Origin: Mariniblastus sp.
Lineage (GTDB): Bacteria; Planctomycetota; Planctomycetia; Pirellulales; Pirellulaceae
NCBI GenBank assembly: GCA_022447555.1
Contig: JAKVBF010000001.1
Span: 25,560-89,559 of the forward strand
DNA length: 64,000 bases
Reading direction: 5' to 3'
Part shown: positions 52,547 to 62,857 of the stretch, piece by piece
How the letters are laid out: each line of letters opens with the position of its first letter
How positions within the stretch are numbered: position 1 is the first letter of the stretch
Translations under genes and position numbers: made by a program
The notes under the pieces: model-generated
The model's input: only the letters and a program-made list of their open reading frames with translations
Told to the model about the DNA's origin: nothing
The model's database searches: none

Positions 52547-53367
52547 ACCCAGTCGATATGGAACGGGCTGCGGACGAAGCAGCGGAGTTTGTCAGGCGGC
52601 ATATTTCGCAGCCCCCCCGGTTCGCCTTGATCTTAGGTACCGGCTCCAACCAATTGGCTGATGGCATCGATACCGAGACCGTTTTAGATTTCGAAACGAT
52701 TCCACATTTCCCAGCCAGTACCGCGACCGGTCACCGCGGCCAGCTTGTTCTGGGACAACTTGCGGGCCAACCAATCATCGCCATGCAAGGACGATTCCAT
52801 CTTTATGAAGGCTATTCGATAGACACGACGACCCTGCCTATTCACATGTTGGCTCGACTGGGAATTCATTTTTTGCTGGTCAGTAATGCCGCTGGTGGAC
52901 TCAATCCACAGATGGTCAGCGGTGATCTGATGTTGATCGACAGTCATCTTGATTTGATGTTTCGCACCTCTCCAAATTTAAGCAGACCTTCTCCCCCTCG
53001 GCCCAGCCTGCGAAGTGATCAGTATGACCGACAAATGCTGGAAGACGGATTGGCCTGTGGGAGACGCCACCACTTTACCGTTCACCGAGGAGTTTACGCC
53101 GGCATGCTGGGCCCTAATTACGAAACCCGCGCGGAATATCGATTACTGAGAAGGATGGGTGCGGATGTGGCCGGCATGTCGACGATTCCCGAAGTCACCG
53201 TCGGCACCCGATACGGAATGCGCATCTTGGGGATCTCTCTGGTGACCAACGTCGCAAACCCCGACTCCCTGCAGCCCACCTCCGGTGATCAGGTGATCGC
53301 GGCAGCACAAGCCGCGGCGCCTAAATTGAAGGCGGTGGTCATTGATGCAATCAGCCGCAACGCTTGA
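52543..53367 (+). CDS. Purine nucleoside phosphorylase (copy 2, Asn at base-specificity position)
   Basis: LILGTGSNQLAD, HFPASTATGHRGQL, MQGRFHLYEGYS, VSNAAGGLNP, GPNYETRAEYR, GMSTIPEV, LVTNVANPDSL. Confidence 0.92.
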   Translation: MNPVDMERAADEAAEFVRRHISQPPRFALILGTGSNQLADGIDTETVLDFETIPHFPASTATGHRGQLVLGQLAGQPIIAMQGRFHLYEGYSIDTTTLPIHMLARLGIHFLLVSNAAGGLNPQMVSGDLMLIDSHLDLMFRTSPNLSRPSPPRPSLRSDQYDRQMLEDGLACGRRHHFTVHRGVYAGMLGPNYETRAEYRLLRRMGADVAGMSTIPEVTVGTRYGMRILGISLVTNVANPDSLQPTSGDQVIAAAQAAAPKLKAVVIDAISRNA

Positions 53368-53508
53368 TTTCCCCTCAATTCTCCAATCTTTGGTTGAAGC
53401 GTTCGACGGCTAGCAATCGCAAATCAGCCTAGGTTCTCATACCGCTTCTTGATAAACTTCGCCGTCGATTTAGCTATCAAGACCAATCATGGATCAAGGA
53501 CGATTAAA

Positions 53509-54540
53509 ATGCGAAGTGGCCAATATTCAACCGCCCTTATGATGATCTGCTGCGCTACCATCTACTGCTTGGCCAGCATAAGCGACGCTCAAAACGACAT
53601 TCAAATCGGTGCGACCTTTGGCGACACCGAAATTCAAAATCAGGCCGCTCAAATTCGAGCAGCTCAAAATCAACCGACGCAGCCCTTCCCTTCTCTGACG
53701 GCTGACCACCTGAAATACATCGACGACTTGTTAGGGATTTGGGAGCAAAGCAGCAGCCAGGTCAAACGCTACACCTGTGATTACATGTGTTGGGAATATG
53801 ACCCTGAGTTTTGCAACTGGCGATCGCCCGGCAACAATAAGTTGGCCGCATACATGATCAAATCGGGGCAAATTCGTTTTTCCGATCCAGATCAGGCTCG
53901 CTTTGAAACCTCCGCCCTCTGGGGTTTTGCTGGTCCTCCAACTGAGCCGGGACAGGATCCTAAATACCAACAACGCGACAAGGAAGAAAACCGGGAACGC
54001 TGGATCTGCGATGGCCAAGCGATCTACGAGTTTGACTTTCAGAACCAACGTCTATACGAAACGGCGATCCCGATTCAAATGCAGGGTAAGGGTTTGGTCA
54101 ACAGCCCTCTACCCTTCCTTTTCGGGGCTAAAAAAGAACAGATTCTTGATCGGTATTGGGTTCGTGTGATTACCCCTCAAGGAGCCGTGAATGAATATTG
54201 GCTGGAAGCTTGGCCCAAACGCCGCGAGGACGCTCAGACCTATCAAAAAATCGAACTCGTCATTGCTAAAGAGGATTTCCTACCAAAATCACTTCACATT
54301 TACGCACCCAATTATGACCCCGTCAAAAATCCTGTCAGTCGAGCGTTTGAATTTCAAAATCGAAAAATTAACAGCAACTGGTCAAATATACAAAACGCCT
54401 TGGGCTGGTTTGTCCGACCCACCACACCCATTGGATGGAAACGGGTAGATCGCAACGCCTTTCAATCCCAGCCGCAACAAATCCCTCCCCAAGGGTTGGC
54501 CCGACCGGCAGCAGCTCCGACCGATAAACAGATTAAATAA
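53509..54540 (+). CDS. Planctomycete-type secreted protein (resembles TIGR03009 family)
   Basis: Signal-like N-terminus; RYTCDYMCWEYDP, KSGQIRFSDPDQARFET, WICDGQAIYEFDFQNQRLYE; family recalled, not searched. Confidence 0.7.
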   Translation: MRSGQYSTALMMICCATIYCLASISDAQNDIQIGATFGDTEIQNQAAQIRAAQNQPTQPFPSLTADHLKYIDDLLGIWEQSSSQVKRYTCDYMCWEYDPEFCNWRSPGNNKLAAYMIKSGQIRFSDPDQARFETSALWGFAGPPTEPGQDPKYQQRDKEENRERWICDGQAIYEFDFQNQRLYETAIPIQMQGKGLVNSPLPFLFGAKKEQILDRYWVRVITPQGAVNEYWLEAWPKRREDAQTYQKIELVIAKEDFLPKSLHIYAPNYDPVKNPVSRAFEFQNRKINSNWSNIQNALGWFVRPTTPIGWKRVDRNAFQSQPQQIPPQGLARPAAAPTDKQIK

Positions 54541-54567
54541 ACTTGGATTTTATCTGAGAGATCATTG

Positions 54568-54592
54568 CCCGGTCCAATCGACCGGGTTTTTT
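54568..54592 (+). terminator. Rho-independent terminator
   Basis: cccggtc-caatc-gaccggg followed by tttttt. Confidence 0.9.
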
Positions 54593-54614
54593 GTTTGATC
54601 ATTGTCTGCCCGCG

Positions 54615-55637
54615 TTATCTTATAGAACGCCCCACAAAGGTCGACCAAAATCCGGTCACCATACCGACTGCCAAACCGGCTCCATGAGCCCAGTTGGCGA
54701 CGTTCCCGACGATCTCTGTCGAAAAGGGCAGCATGCAAAAGAAGAAAAAACCCATGATGATCAACACCGAAGACGAGGGAAGGAAAAAACCACTTGAACG
54801 ATCAAACAGGGATTTCATCCAGATGAATCCGAACATGGCAAACACGACGCCCGACATCCCACCCAGCGCGGTCAATAAAACCCCTTGTCCGTCAATGAAC
54901 GTGACTGAACCCCCAATTGCTGCCGGTACTAAACATTGGACGAGATTAGACAACATGGCCGCGACAATCACCAAAGTCGCCATCCAACCAGTACCGTATC
55001 GATTTTCGACTCGTCCACCCAGTTGAAACAGCATGATGCAGTTAAACAAAATGTGGAACACACTGAAGTGAATAAAAATGGGCGTGATCAATCGCCATAA
55101 TTCACCTCGTGAAATGCTGGCTAGACGAACGCCGAGGGTCTGAGCTTCAACTTCATCTCGAGTCCGTTCCTGCTCCGCCGCTGGTACCTTCCAACCGTTG
55201 AACGCCAGCGACCGAAATACGGGCTGGTTCCAAGATTGCTGAGCGCCAAAATTTGTCGCCAAAGCCACAAAAACGCAAAGCCCAATCAAGAATAATGTGA
55301 GCGGTTGCCGTCGTTTTCCAGGACGGGTGGGATTCACCTTAACCACCCGCTTTTGAACCTCAAGACGTTTTTTTTCCTGCTGCCTAGCAAGTGAATCGGC
55401 TTCACTAATGGCCGCCCGATACTTTGCGTCCGACGGATTTTGCCGAAACTCCACAAGGCAAGATTTAGCCTGATCAAGTAGATCCTCATCCTTGACCCAT
55501 ATTTCAAAATGCTGATCCACCGGATCAATATGGTTCTGGATCCCTTGCATGAAAAGATACGCTGACAAACAGCGGACTTCGCCTTCGTCTGATAATGATC
55601 CAATGAGTCGCATGTGAATTTTCGCGCCGATCAACAT
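54615..55637 (-). CDS. Rhomboid family intramembrane serine protease
   Basis: FSVFHILFNCIMLFQLGGRVENRYG, LGGMSGVVFAMFGFIWM (GxSG), NWAHGAGLAVGMVTG (His); soluble N-terminal domain as in GlpG. Confidence 0.9.
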   Translation of the reverse strand: MLIGAKIHMRLIGSLSDEGEVRCLSAYLFMQGIQNHIDPVDQHFEIWVKDEDLLDQAKSCLVEFRQNPSDAKYRAAISEADSLARQQEKKRLEVQKRVVKVNPTRPGKRRQPLTLFLIGLCVFVALATNFGAQQSWNQPVFRSLAFNGWKVPAAEQERTRDEVEAQTLGVRLASISRGELWRLITPIFIHFSVFHILFNCIMLFQLGGRVENRYGTGWMATLVIVAAMLSNLVQCLVPAAIGGSVTFIDGQGVLLTALGGMSGVVFAMFGFIWMKSLFDRSSGFFLPSSSVLIIMGFFFFCMLPFSTEIVGNVANWAHGAGLAVGMVTGFWSTFVGRSIR

Positions 55638-56360
55638 CGGCTTTGGGGTTCAACAGATGGGCCAGCTACAAGCGCAAAACAGATCGCTAGGAGTCGGTTC
55701 AGTAGGGCAACGCTCAATTTTACTTTAATGCCTCAGATTATCTATCCGAGATAAAAATTTGTCCATCGTCTTAGTGTCAGCAATCGAATCCTCAATTGGC
55801 TGTTACCTTGTTGACCATTTTTCGCGATAGTTCGTCGCCACTCTGTGCAAAACTCAAGGCAAATATGAATCAAAAGTGAAACATGTCGAGGGAACCTTCG
55901 ATCTTTCAGACCGATACGGCTGCATCACAAAAGAAAGCGATTCGATAATCGAATCCCTAGTTAATTCTAACAAAATCTCCGATCCGGCAGCTTGCCAGCG
56001 AAATTAGTGAGCTGGCAAAAGCGATAGTAATCCGGAAAGGATTTTTCGAAGGCTTCCGTTCACTCGCCACCGAAACACTGGTTTCGATAGGCGGTGTCAT
56101 CTGATTCAAGCAACCCGACTCCGGAGACGGTCAACCGGAGCGGCCCGGTAATCCGACTGATTCATTGTGAATCTTCGCTCTGATCAAGCTCGACCAGAGG
56201 GTCATCGGTCTGGATGGGATGGTTTTTAAAGCAGCTTTGAAACGCCCACACGGGACTTTCTCCGATGTCCTCTTATAGCCGGACCCCATCGATCCGCCTA
56301 AAATTAGGGACGTCTCGTAACTAGCCCGCTATCTTACGTAACGTATTCTTCCAATCAATC

Positions 56361-56897
56361 ATGATCTATCTCTGGATTATCCTGTTCATTGTGTTCCTGA
56401 TCGTTTTTTGGCTAACCAATCTATTTGGGATGCCGGGGAACTGGTTCATGATCGGAGCGGCAGCCATCTGGACTTGGCTGTTAGGTGACTCCTTTGCCGC
56501 CATCGGGTGGAAACCGATTCTGTTGGTCATTGCCTTAGCCGGACTCGGGGAACTACTTGAGTTTGGGGCCTCCGTTTTAGGAACCAAAAAAATGGGAGGT
56601 GGCCGCCGAGCCGCAACACTCAGTGTTATCGGTTCGGTCATCGGTGCAATCGCAGGCGCTTTCATCGCATTACCCATCCCAATCCCCGTGATTAGTTGGG
56701 TTGTCAGCAGTGTCTTGTTCGCCTGTATCGGGGCACTAATTGGTGCGACGTTGGGCGAAAAGTGGCAAGGTAGCAGCTTGAATTCCAGCCTTAAGGTGGG
56801 GGGAGCAGCCTTCGCTGGACGGTTTGTGGGTACCCTGAGCAAAATCGGGATTGGGGCGGTGATTCTGACAATCGTGGTTGTCGGTCTCTTTTTCTAA
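56361..56897 (+). CDS. DUF456-type small membrane protein
   Basis: Several TM segments with glycine-rich motifs (VIGSVIGAIAGAFIALPIPIPVISW; GAAFAGRFVGTLSKIGIGAVIL). Confidence 0.75.
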   Translation: MIYLWIILFIVFLIVFWLTNLFGMPGNWFMIGAAAIWTWLLGDSFAAIGWKPILLVIALAGLGELLEFGASVLGTKKMGGGRRAATLSVIGSVIGAIAGAFIALPIPIPVISWVVSSVLFACIGALIGATLGEKWQGSSLNSSLKVGGAAFAGRFVGTLSKIGIGAVILTIVVVGLFF

Positions 56898-57100
56898 GAC
56901 CAGTTGTTGCGATAATATGAACTGAAGCGGTCGCTAGCTCCGACAATTTTGATCGCAACCCATGAAACGGATTCCAAGTCTTAAACCCGAGACTAAGACT
57001 TAGCCGATTCATATAGTAAGGGGGTCGGTGTTTGGTTTCCGTTTTGAATTCATCCAGCACCAGCCCAGTACTTTTTTGCCCTAAAAAGAACGATCCGAAA

Positions 57101-58066
57101 ATGAAAACATCCTCTTCTCTTTTGGCGACCCTGTTACTGCTCCTATGCTGCGGTTCTCTCCTAATGGGTCAGCAGGAAAGCGTGCCGACAGCCAACCCAA
57201 AGTCGGTTGAATTGCCAAGTTGCGTGGTGGTGCTGATCGAAGATATTGACGTGCCAGCCCTCGAGAGTGGGCAGCTCAGTAACGTGTTCGTCAAAGAGGG
57301 TGATGCGGTCAAAAAAGGGCAAACGGTTGCCCAGCTAGATGATCGAATCGCCAGTCGCCTAAAAGAAGAGTCTCAAAAGAAATATGAAAGTTCCAAGTTA
57401 CGCGCTGCAGACGAAAATGAAGTCAAAGCGGCTGATGCAAGAGTGAAACTAGCCATGGAAGAATTTGCAAAAACGCGCGATCTAAGGGCCAAGGGCTCCA
57501 AATCCGACTTTGAATTCAAGCGGGCCAAATACTCAATGGAAAGTTCCCAGTTCGATTTACTCGCTGCCGAAACGGCTAGACAAATCGCCGCAGCCGACGC
57601 GCAGGCAGGAGCGATTCGTGTTGATGCCGCATCGGACAGTGTCGCGCGACACAAAGTCACTTCAAAAATCGACGGTCTGATCTTCGAACGATTCCGAGAC
57701 GAAGGTGAGTGGGTCACCGCCGGTGACAAAATCATGCGGATCGCCAGAATCGATCGTCTACGTGTCCAAGGTCACGTTAAGAGTTCTCTATTTGATCCCC
57801 ATGAACTCGTTCGGCGGCCGGTCACGGTCACCTTGCAACTTGCTCGAGGCCGAACAGCCGAATTCAATGGACACATCACCTTTGTGGGGATCGAAAAGCG
57901 AGGTGGCCGCCACTCCGTTTGGGCGGAAGTCAACAATCGAATCGAGAATCAACGATGGGTCCTGCAACCAGGCAGCGAAGTTGAAATGAAAATTCATTTG
58001 GATCGGGCACCCGTGGCGACGGTTCCGGAAATCCCCCTTAATAGGCAGGGGACGACGACTCGCTAA
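57101..58066 (+). CDS. HlyD/RND-type periplasmic adaptor protein
   Basis: SGQLSNVFVKEGDAVKKGQTVAQLDDRIA lipoyl-like motif, coiled coil, RDEGEWVTAGDKIMRIARIDRLRVQGHV. Confidence 0.8.
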   Translation: MKTSSSLLATLLLLLCCGSLLMGQQESVPTANPKSVELPSCVVVLIEDIDVPALESGQLSNVFVKEGDAVKKGQTVAQLDDRIASRLKEESQKKYESSKLRAADENEVKAADARVKLAMEEFAKTRDLRAKGSKSDFEFKRAKYSMESSQFDLLAAETARQIAAADAQAGAIRVDAASDSVARHKVTSKIDGLIFERFRDEGEWVTAGDKIMRIARIDRLRVQGHVKSSLFDPHELVRRPVTVTLQLARGRTAEFNGHITFVGIEKRGGRHSVWAEVNNRIENQRWVLQPGSEVEMKIHLDRAPVATVPEIPLNRQGTTTR

Positions 58067-58097
58067 GCTCCAGCAATCGTACCGCTCGTCATATCAA

Positions 58098-59186
58098 TTA
58101 CCTTTGCACAAACGCCGTCGAAAACCAAAGAAACGGTTTGCCGGCTTCATCCAATCGCATCTCGGCTCGCATTCTTGGACGGGATTGGCTGAGGAGTTTT
58201 TGGATCGCGACCATATAGGCGAGGTTTTCACGGACGAGGGTGACATCGGTTTCACTCATTTCAATACCGGCTCGGGCCAGTGAGTTTTGATCATAGAGAA
58301 ACGGGATCGCAACCCGACGTTGAATGGCTCCTAAGGCTTGATCTAGTTGATAGTTCTGAATCGCTATATTTTCGCGATCGAATAATTTGGGTTCATAAGT
58401 CTTTAGTGGCGACTCTGTTGGCCATCCAATAGGCCAATGCTCTTCGGTTGCGGTTGAATCGACAATGTGCAGTTGCGTGGTTCCCCCCTGCTCCCGCTGC
58501 GGCACCATGACCAGTCCGAGCGGCCTAAGTATGGCCGCCAACGCCGTACCCCCAGTGACACCCTGCAGTTCCTCAGTGATCACGCTATCAGCTCGCATTG
58601 CCTTGCGAGCCGCCTTATCTAATACAAATTCAAGTCCTGACTGACGCAACACTTGCTCCACCAGTTTGGCAGACGGCTGGTTCAACGTGCTGGTTTGAAT
58701 CGGCTGCCTCAAACATTTGTAAACAGCAACTAATTGCTCTGAGGTCAGTCCAAAAGCCTTCTTTTCCGCCAATGTCACTTTCGATCCATCGTCTCTCAAC
58801 TGCTTTACAAATTCTCGCATCCCATTCTTGTCATTGATCGAGAACTGGCGGCCGGGCACCACCAGCTGGCCGCCACGGATGACTCCTTTTACTTTAACCA
58901 CCACGATCTTTCCGGAACTCATCTCTTGAATATCTGGTTTGCCAGCCGGATTGGTCCGTGAGCGAATTCGATCAGCACCAATGTCTGACAAGACCTCCAT
59001 CCACTGCTGTTGAATGGACAATCCCGCCGACTGGTTCGCACTGACTTCCAATTCAACGAGCCGATTTTGAGCCGTCAACGAGCCACAAAAAAAGAGCCCT
59101 GCAAAAAGCGCTGCGGCGCAGGAAAACATTTTCATTAATCCATTCCAAATCATCTTCATACCCGTTGTTCGCTTCAGACAGTCCAC
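58098..59186 (-). CDS. Hypothetical secreted protein
   Basis: Signal-like N-terminus (MKMFSCAAALFAGLFFCGSLTAQ); 362-aa ORF. Confidence 0.65.
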   Translation of the reverse strand: MDCLKRTTGMKMIWNGLMKMFSCAAALFAGLFFCGSLTAQNRLVELEVSANQSAGLSIQQQWMEVLSDIGADRIRSRTNPAGKPDIQEMSSGKIVVVKVKGVIRGGQLVVPGRQFSINDKNGMREFVKQLRDDGSKVTLAEKKAFGLTSEQLVAVYKCLRQPIQTSTLNQPSAKLVEQVLRQSGLEFVLDKAARKAMRADSVITEELQGVTGGTALAAILRPLGLVMVPQREQGGTTQLHIVDSTATEEHWPIGWPTESPLKTYEPKLFDRENIAIQNYQLDQALGAIQRRVAIPFLYDQNSLARAGIEMSETDVTLVRENLAYMVAIQKLLSQSRPRMRAEMRLDEAGKPFLWFSTAFVQR

Positions 59187-59189
59187 CCA

Positions 59190-60038
59190 CTAGTCGCTTA
59201 CACCGTATCGTCCAATACAGTAAATAGCGTTGAACAAATCCTTGATTCCGATCTTTTTCCCTTCGTCATATCCACGGCTATTGTAGGTAATCGGTACTTC
59301 GATAAATCGAAACCCTCGTCTTGCCAGCTTGGCCGTGATTTCTGGTTCTATACCGAACCGATCCTGCTCGATCCGAATGCTTTCAATCACATCCAGCGTA
59401 AACAATTTGTAGCAAGTCTCCATGTCCGTCAACTTCAATCCACTCAACATGTTCGACGCGCCCGTCAACAGGGCATTACCCATGCGGTGAACTAACGAGT
59501 CATCTTGTATCTTAGGTCCCAAGAAACGTGAGCCGTAAACCACATCGGCGTCCCCTCTTAAAAGGGGCTCCAGCAGTCTGGGTATATCACGAGGATCGTA
59601 TTCCAAATCGGCGTCTTGTACTACAACAAAGTCACCTGAACACTTTTCAAAACCTCTCCGAAGCGCTGCACCCTTTCCCTGATTTTCTTCCTGGAAAATG
59701 ACATGGACACCTGGTGACGAAGCCAATCGCTGCAATAATTCTCGCGTCCCATCCGTGCTGCAATCATCGACCACGACAATCTCCGTATCCAACGGCAGGG
59801 CCGCCACTCGAGTGATTACCTGAATGATGGTACTCGCCTCATTGAATACCGGAATCACGACCGACAAGACGTAATCGATTCTCAGCCCCTCGCCCGAGCT
59901 TACATCTGCAGACACGTAACTTTGCAATTCGTTTTCAATCAAATCCTGACAGTCGGTCAGTTGACAGAGGATCGAATTCAATTGTTCATCATTTGACAAA
60001 GAACTGGCTTTCTGATTTTTTAGCCGTCTGGCACTCAT
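59190..60038 (-). CDS. Family 2 glycosyltransferase (polyprenyl-phosphate sugar transferase-like)
   Basis: SVVIPVFNEASTIIQVI, EIVVVDDCSTDGTRELL, QDADLEYDPRDIPRLL. Confidence 0.88.
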   Translation of the reverse strand: MSARRLKNQKASSLSNDEQLNSILCQLTDCQDLIENELQSYVSADVSSGEGLRIDYVLSVVIPVFNEASTIIQVITRVAALPLDTEIVVVDDCSTDGTRELLQRLASSPGVHVIFQEENQGKGAALRRGFEKCSGDFVVVQDADLEYDPRDIPRLLEPLLRGDADVVYGSRFLGPKIQDDSLVHRMGNALLTGASNMLSGLKLTDMETCYKLFTLDVIESIRIEQDRFGIEPEITAKLARRGFRFIEVPITYNSRGYDEGKKIGIKDLFNAIYCIGRYGVSD

Positions 60039-60261
60039 TGAGATTTATCGACCGTTTCCCATATCTTAAGGTTCTAATTAAAAATCTGAACCAAGCCTCT
60101 GTTGATTTTCCAGATGGAATACCAAGGTTTTGTGATTGGGGGCCAACTTACAGGCCCATTCAGCGTCGAATCCACCCTGTTTTGATCACCCAAACTTACA
60201 GACTGCGGCTGATTGGAAGCGTCATCCACACTTTTGACCCCAAAACCCGGACTAAGCCGTC

Positions 60262-60313
60262 TTGGTACAAGGGTTTGGTACAACGGCTTGGTACAACGGC
60301 TTGGTACAACGGC
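60262..60313. repeat. Tandem repeat, 4 x 13 bp (ttggtacaacggc)
   Basis: ttggtacaagggt + three exact ttggtacaacggc units. Confidence 0.95.
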
Positions 60314-60429
60314 TTGCCCTCAGTAATGAAGGGTTGCAGATGTTGCTCGAATGTTCAAATCTTTGACGTAAAGTCACACAATACGGTTGTCTATAAATCA
60401 GGACTCGGCCAGGACCCCAAGCAGGTCAG

Positions 60430-60467
60430 CCTGTTTACCTCGTTTGCACCTGTTTGCCTCGTTTGCA
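60430..60467. repeat. Tandem duplication, 2 x 19 bp (cctgttt[a/g]cctcgtttgca)
   Basis: Two adjacent units differing at one base. Confidence 0.9.
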
Positions 60468-60745
60468 AGTCGAGGGCATAAGCCGTTCGATAAAAAAACA
60501 GGTCCGCTCCTCTCAGATGGCGGTGGGCATCTCAGCATTCACTAGGAAATTTTGAATCTCAGAAAGCGATTTTCTCGGTGCATCACGAAACACTCACCCC
60601 GCTCAAGCGGTACGTGCGGACAATGATTACAGACGTCACCAAAGCGAGCAGCCGGCGTTACGGAAATCATTAAGTGATCCCAGTCCGCCGGCGATCCAGT
60701 GGCTCTCCAGAAAAGTCGACAGCCTGTGGCATTCATACGTCGTGT

Positions 60746-61570
60746 TCAGACATCGGGCATCCATTCAATTTCATCGGTCTGATAGAGGACTCGGCCCTCC
60801 ATGCCGCCGCTCACAAACAGGCACTGTCCGTTAATATGACCCGCAAGTCGGTTCGAAGCCAAAAACATCGCCGCTGATGCTACATCTTCGGGACGTCCAA
60901 ATTTCTGCATAGGAATGGTTTGAAGTGCCCGCTTCATCGCCTCTTGATTGCCTGAAAATTTCCTAGTCATTGGGGTTAAGGTCCAGCCAGGGCAGACGCA
61001 GTTGATCCGACCGCCGGCCAGCACTTTGGGGATCTCATTTTTCAACGAATTCAATAAACCACTCATCAACCCACCTTTGGCGGTTGCGTAATCGGCATGC
61101 CCGGCTTCGCCAATCATTCCCGCAGTCGAACCAATGAGCACAATCGAAGGGTTTTCGATTGAGTTCCGGACGCAGCTGGCTAGAAACTCTCGAACACAAA
61201 GAAACACGCTCGTCTGATTCGCAGCCAGAGTGTCATTCCATTGCTCGAGTGACATTTGGTGTAAAGGCACTTCGCGGGAAGGCCAATGACCTGCGTTGGC
61301 AATTAAGATCTGGGGTCCGCTTAGGTCTTCCTCAACTTGGGCAAACATTTGTCGAACCTCCGGTTCAACTCGTAAATCAGCCCCCACTACGATCGAATCA
61401 GAAATTGATTTTGAGAGGTTTTGGGCATTCTGCTCCCCTTTAAAATAGTGAATCGCTACTCGCGCACCCTCCTCAGAAAAATCCCTGACCAAAGCCCCGC
61501 CAATTCCGCCGCTTGCGCCGGTGATGATTACGGTTTTCGAATCGAGCCCTGATTTCATCGACTGCCCCAA
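60746..61570 (-). CDS. SDR family oxidoreductase
   Basis: KTVIITGASGGIGGALVRDF, ANAGHWPS, YATAKGGLMSGL, GRPEDVASAAMFLAS. Confidence 0.9.
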   Translation of the reverse strand: MGQSMKSGLDSKTVIITGASGGIGGALVRDFSEEGARVAIHYFKGEQNAQNLSKSISDSIVVGADLRVEPEVRQMFAQVEEDLSGPQILIANAGHWPSREVPLHQMSLEQWNDTLAANQTSVFLCVREFLASCVRNSIENPSIVLIGSTAGMIGEAGHADYATAKGGLMSGLLNSLKNEIPKVLAGGRINCVCPGWTLTPMTRKFSGNQEAMKRALQTIPMQKFGRPEDVASAAMFLASNRLAGHINGQCLFVSGGMEGRVLYQTDEIEWMPDV

Positions 61571-61598
61571 AAAAAAAGCCGCAGTGATTCACTGCGGC
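61569..61598 (-). terminator. Rho-independent terminator of nrdB
   Basis: Minus strand: gccgcagtg-aat-cactgcggc followed by ttttttttt. Confidence 0.88.
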
Positions 61599-61634
61599 CA
61601 TTGCTTTAATCAACGAGGCCAGTCGGCCTCTTTC

Positions 61635-62702
61635 CTAATCCCAGTCAAGCGTTCCACCCGTTTGATATTCGGTTACACGGGTTTCGAAAAAGTTCTTTTC
61701 TTTTGCAAGATCCATCGTCTCACTCATCCATGGAAAGGGATTCGAACTTCCGTATTGTGTTGCCAAACCAATTCGCTCCAATCGGCGATCTGCGATGAAC
61801 TGGACGTAATCGCGGAACAACTTAGCGTTGAGACCGAGGACACCATTAGGGAGGCAGTCTTCGGCATAAGCAATTTCAAGTTCGACGGATTCGCGAACTC
61901 GATCAATCATCTGCTGTTGGAATTCAGGAGTCCATAGATGTGGGTTTTCAGCCTTGATGCCGTTGATCAAATCGATCCCGAAATTCAGGTGAATCGATTC
62001 GTCACGCAAAATATACTGAAACTGCTCCCCAATCCCCTTCATCAGATTCCGGCGATGGAACGACAGAATCATCACAAAACCGGTGTAGAAAAAGATACCT
62101 TCCATGATCAGATAAAAGCCGATCAGGTTCTTCAGTAGCGACTGGGCCCCCTCAAATGTCGTCGTGGTGAAGTCAGGATCTAGTACCTCCTTGGTTAGTT
62201 CCATTTCGAACGCGTCTTTTCTGGCGATCGCCGGAACTTCGTTGTACATGTTAAAGACTTCGCCTTCATCCAGCCCTAGACTTTCTACCACATACAGAAA
62301 GGTGTGACCGTGCACGGCCTCTTCAAAAGCCTGCCGTAACAAGTACTGACGACATTCGGCGTTGGTAATGTGTTTGAATACTGCCAAAACCAGATTGTTT
62401 CCAACCAAACTCTCTGCAGTCGAAAAGAAACCGAGGTTACGCATGATCACATGGCGCTCACCATCAGTGAGTTGATCCGACCTCCAGATCTCGATGTCCT
62501 TGTTCATCGGAACTTCTGTGGGCATCCAATGATTAGCACAGCCATTCACGTAATGTTCCCAAGCCCACTTATACTTCAGTGGCATCAACTGATTGACATC
62601 AACTTGATGACAATTGATAAGCCGCTTTTCATTGGCATCTACTCGCGAGCCGGATCCATCTTGCGCTTCGTTTGATTCGTTCGCGCGGATGTCTGTCGCC
62701 AT
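61635..62702 (-). CDS. nrdB: Ribonucleoside-diphosphate reductase beta subunit
   Basis: [38 protein letters not shown] metal-ligand motifs. Confidence 0.93.
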   Translation of the reverse strand: MATDIRANESNEAQDGSGSRVDANEKRLINCHQVDVNQLMPLKYKWAWEHYVNGCANHWMPTEVPMNKDIEIWRSDQLTDGERHVIMRNLGFFSTAESLVGNNLVLAVFKHITNAECRQYLLRQAFEEAVHGHTFLYVVESLGLDEGEVFNMYNEVPAIARKDAFEMELTKEVLDPDFTTTTFEGAQSLLKNLIGFYLIMEGIFFYTGFVMILSFHRRNLMKGIGEQFQYILRDESIHLNFGIDLINGIKAENPHLWTPEFQQQMIDRVRESVELEIAYAEDCLPNGVLGLNAKLFRDYVQFIADRRLERIGLATQYGSSNPFPWMSETMDLAKEKNFFETRVTEYQTGGTLDWD

Positions 62703-62820
62703 ATTGCTACTCCTTGCAATTCTTAGGTCAAATAATATCAGGTGTGTTTTAGTTGGTAGGATGTTGGCGGGCCAAGACCGCCAAACGGGTTAACTGCAAA
62801 ACCAAGATGATCATAACGAC

Positions 62821-62845
62821 CAGCCTGATATAAAATACCAGGCTG
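62821..62845 (-). promoter_or_regulatory. Hairpin in the nrdA-nrdB intergenic region
   Basis: Minus strand: cagcctggtat-ttt-atatcaggctg, 11-bp stem with one G-U. Confidence 0.6.
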
Positions 62846-62857
62846 ATATCATCAAGA

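Noticed and set aside
59993-60481. 162-aa plus-strand ORF through the 13-bp tandem repeats
   Set aside because: Overlaps a confident glycosyltransferase antisense and crosses out-of-frame repeats; no domain features.
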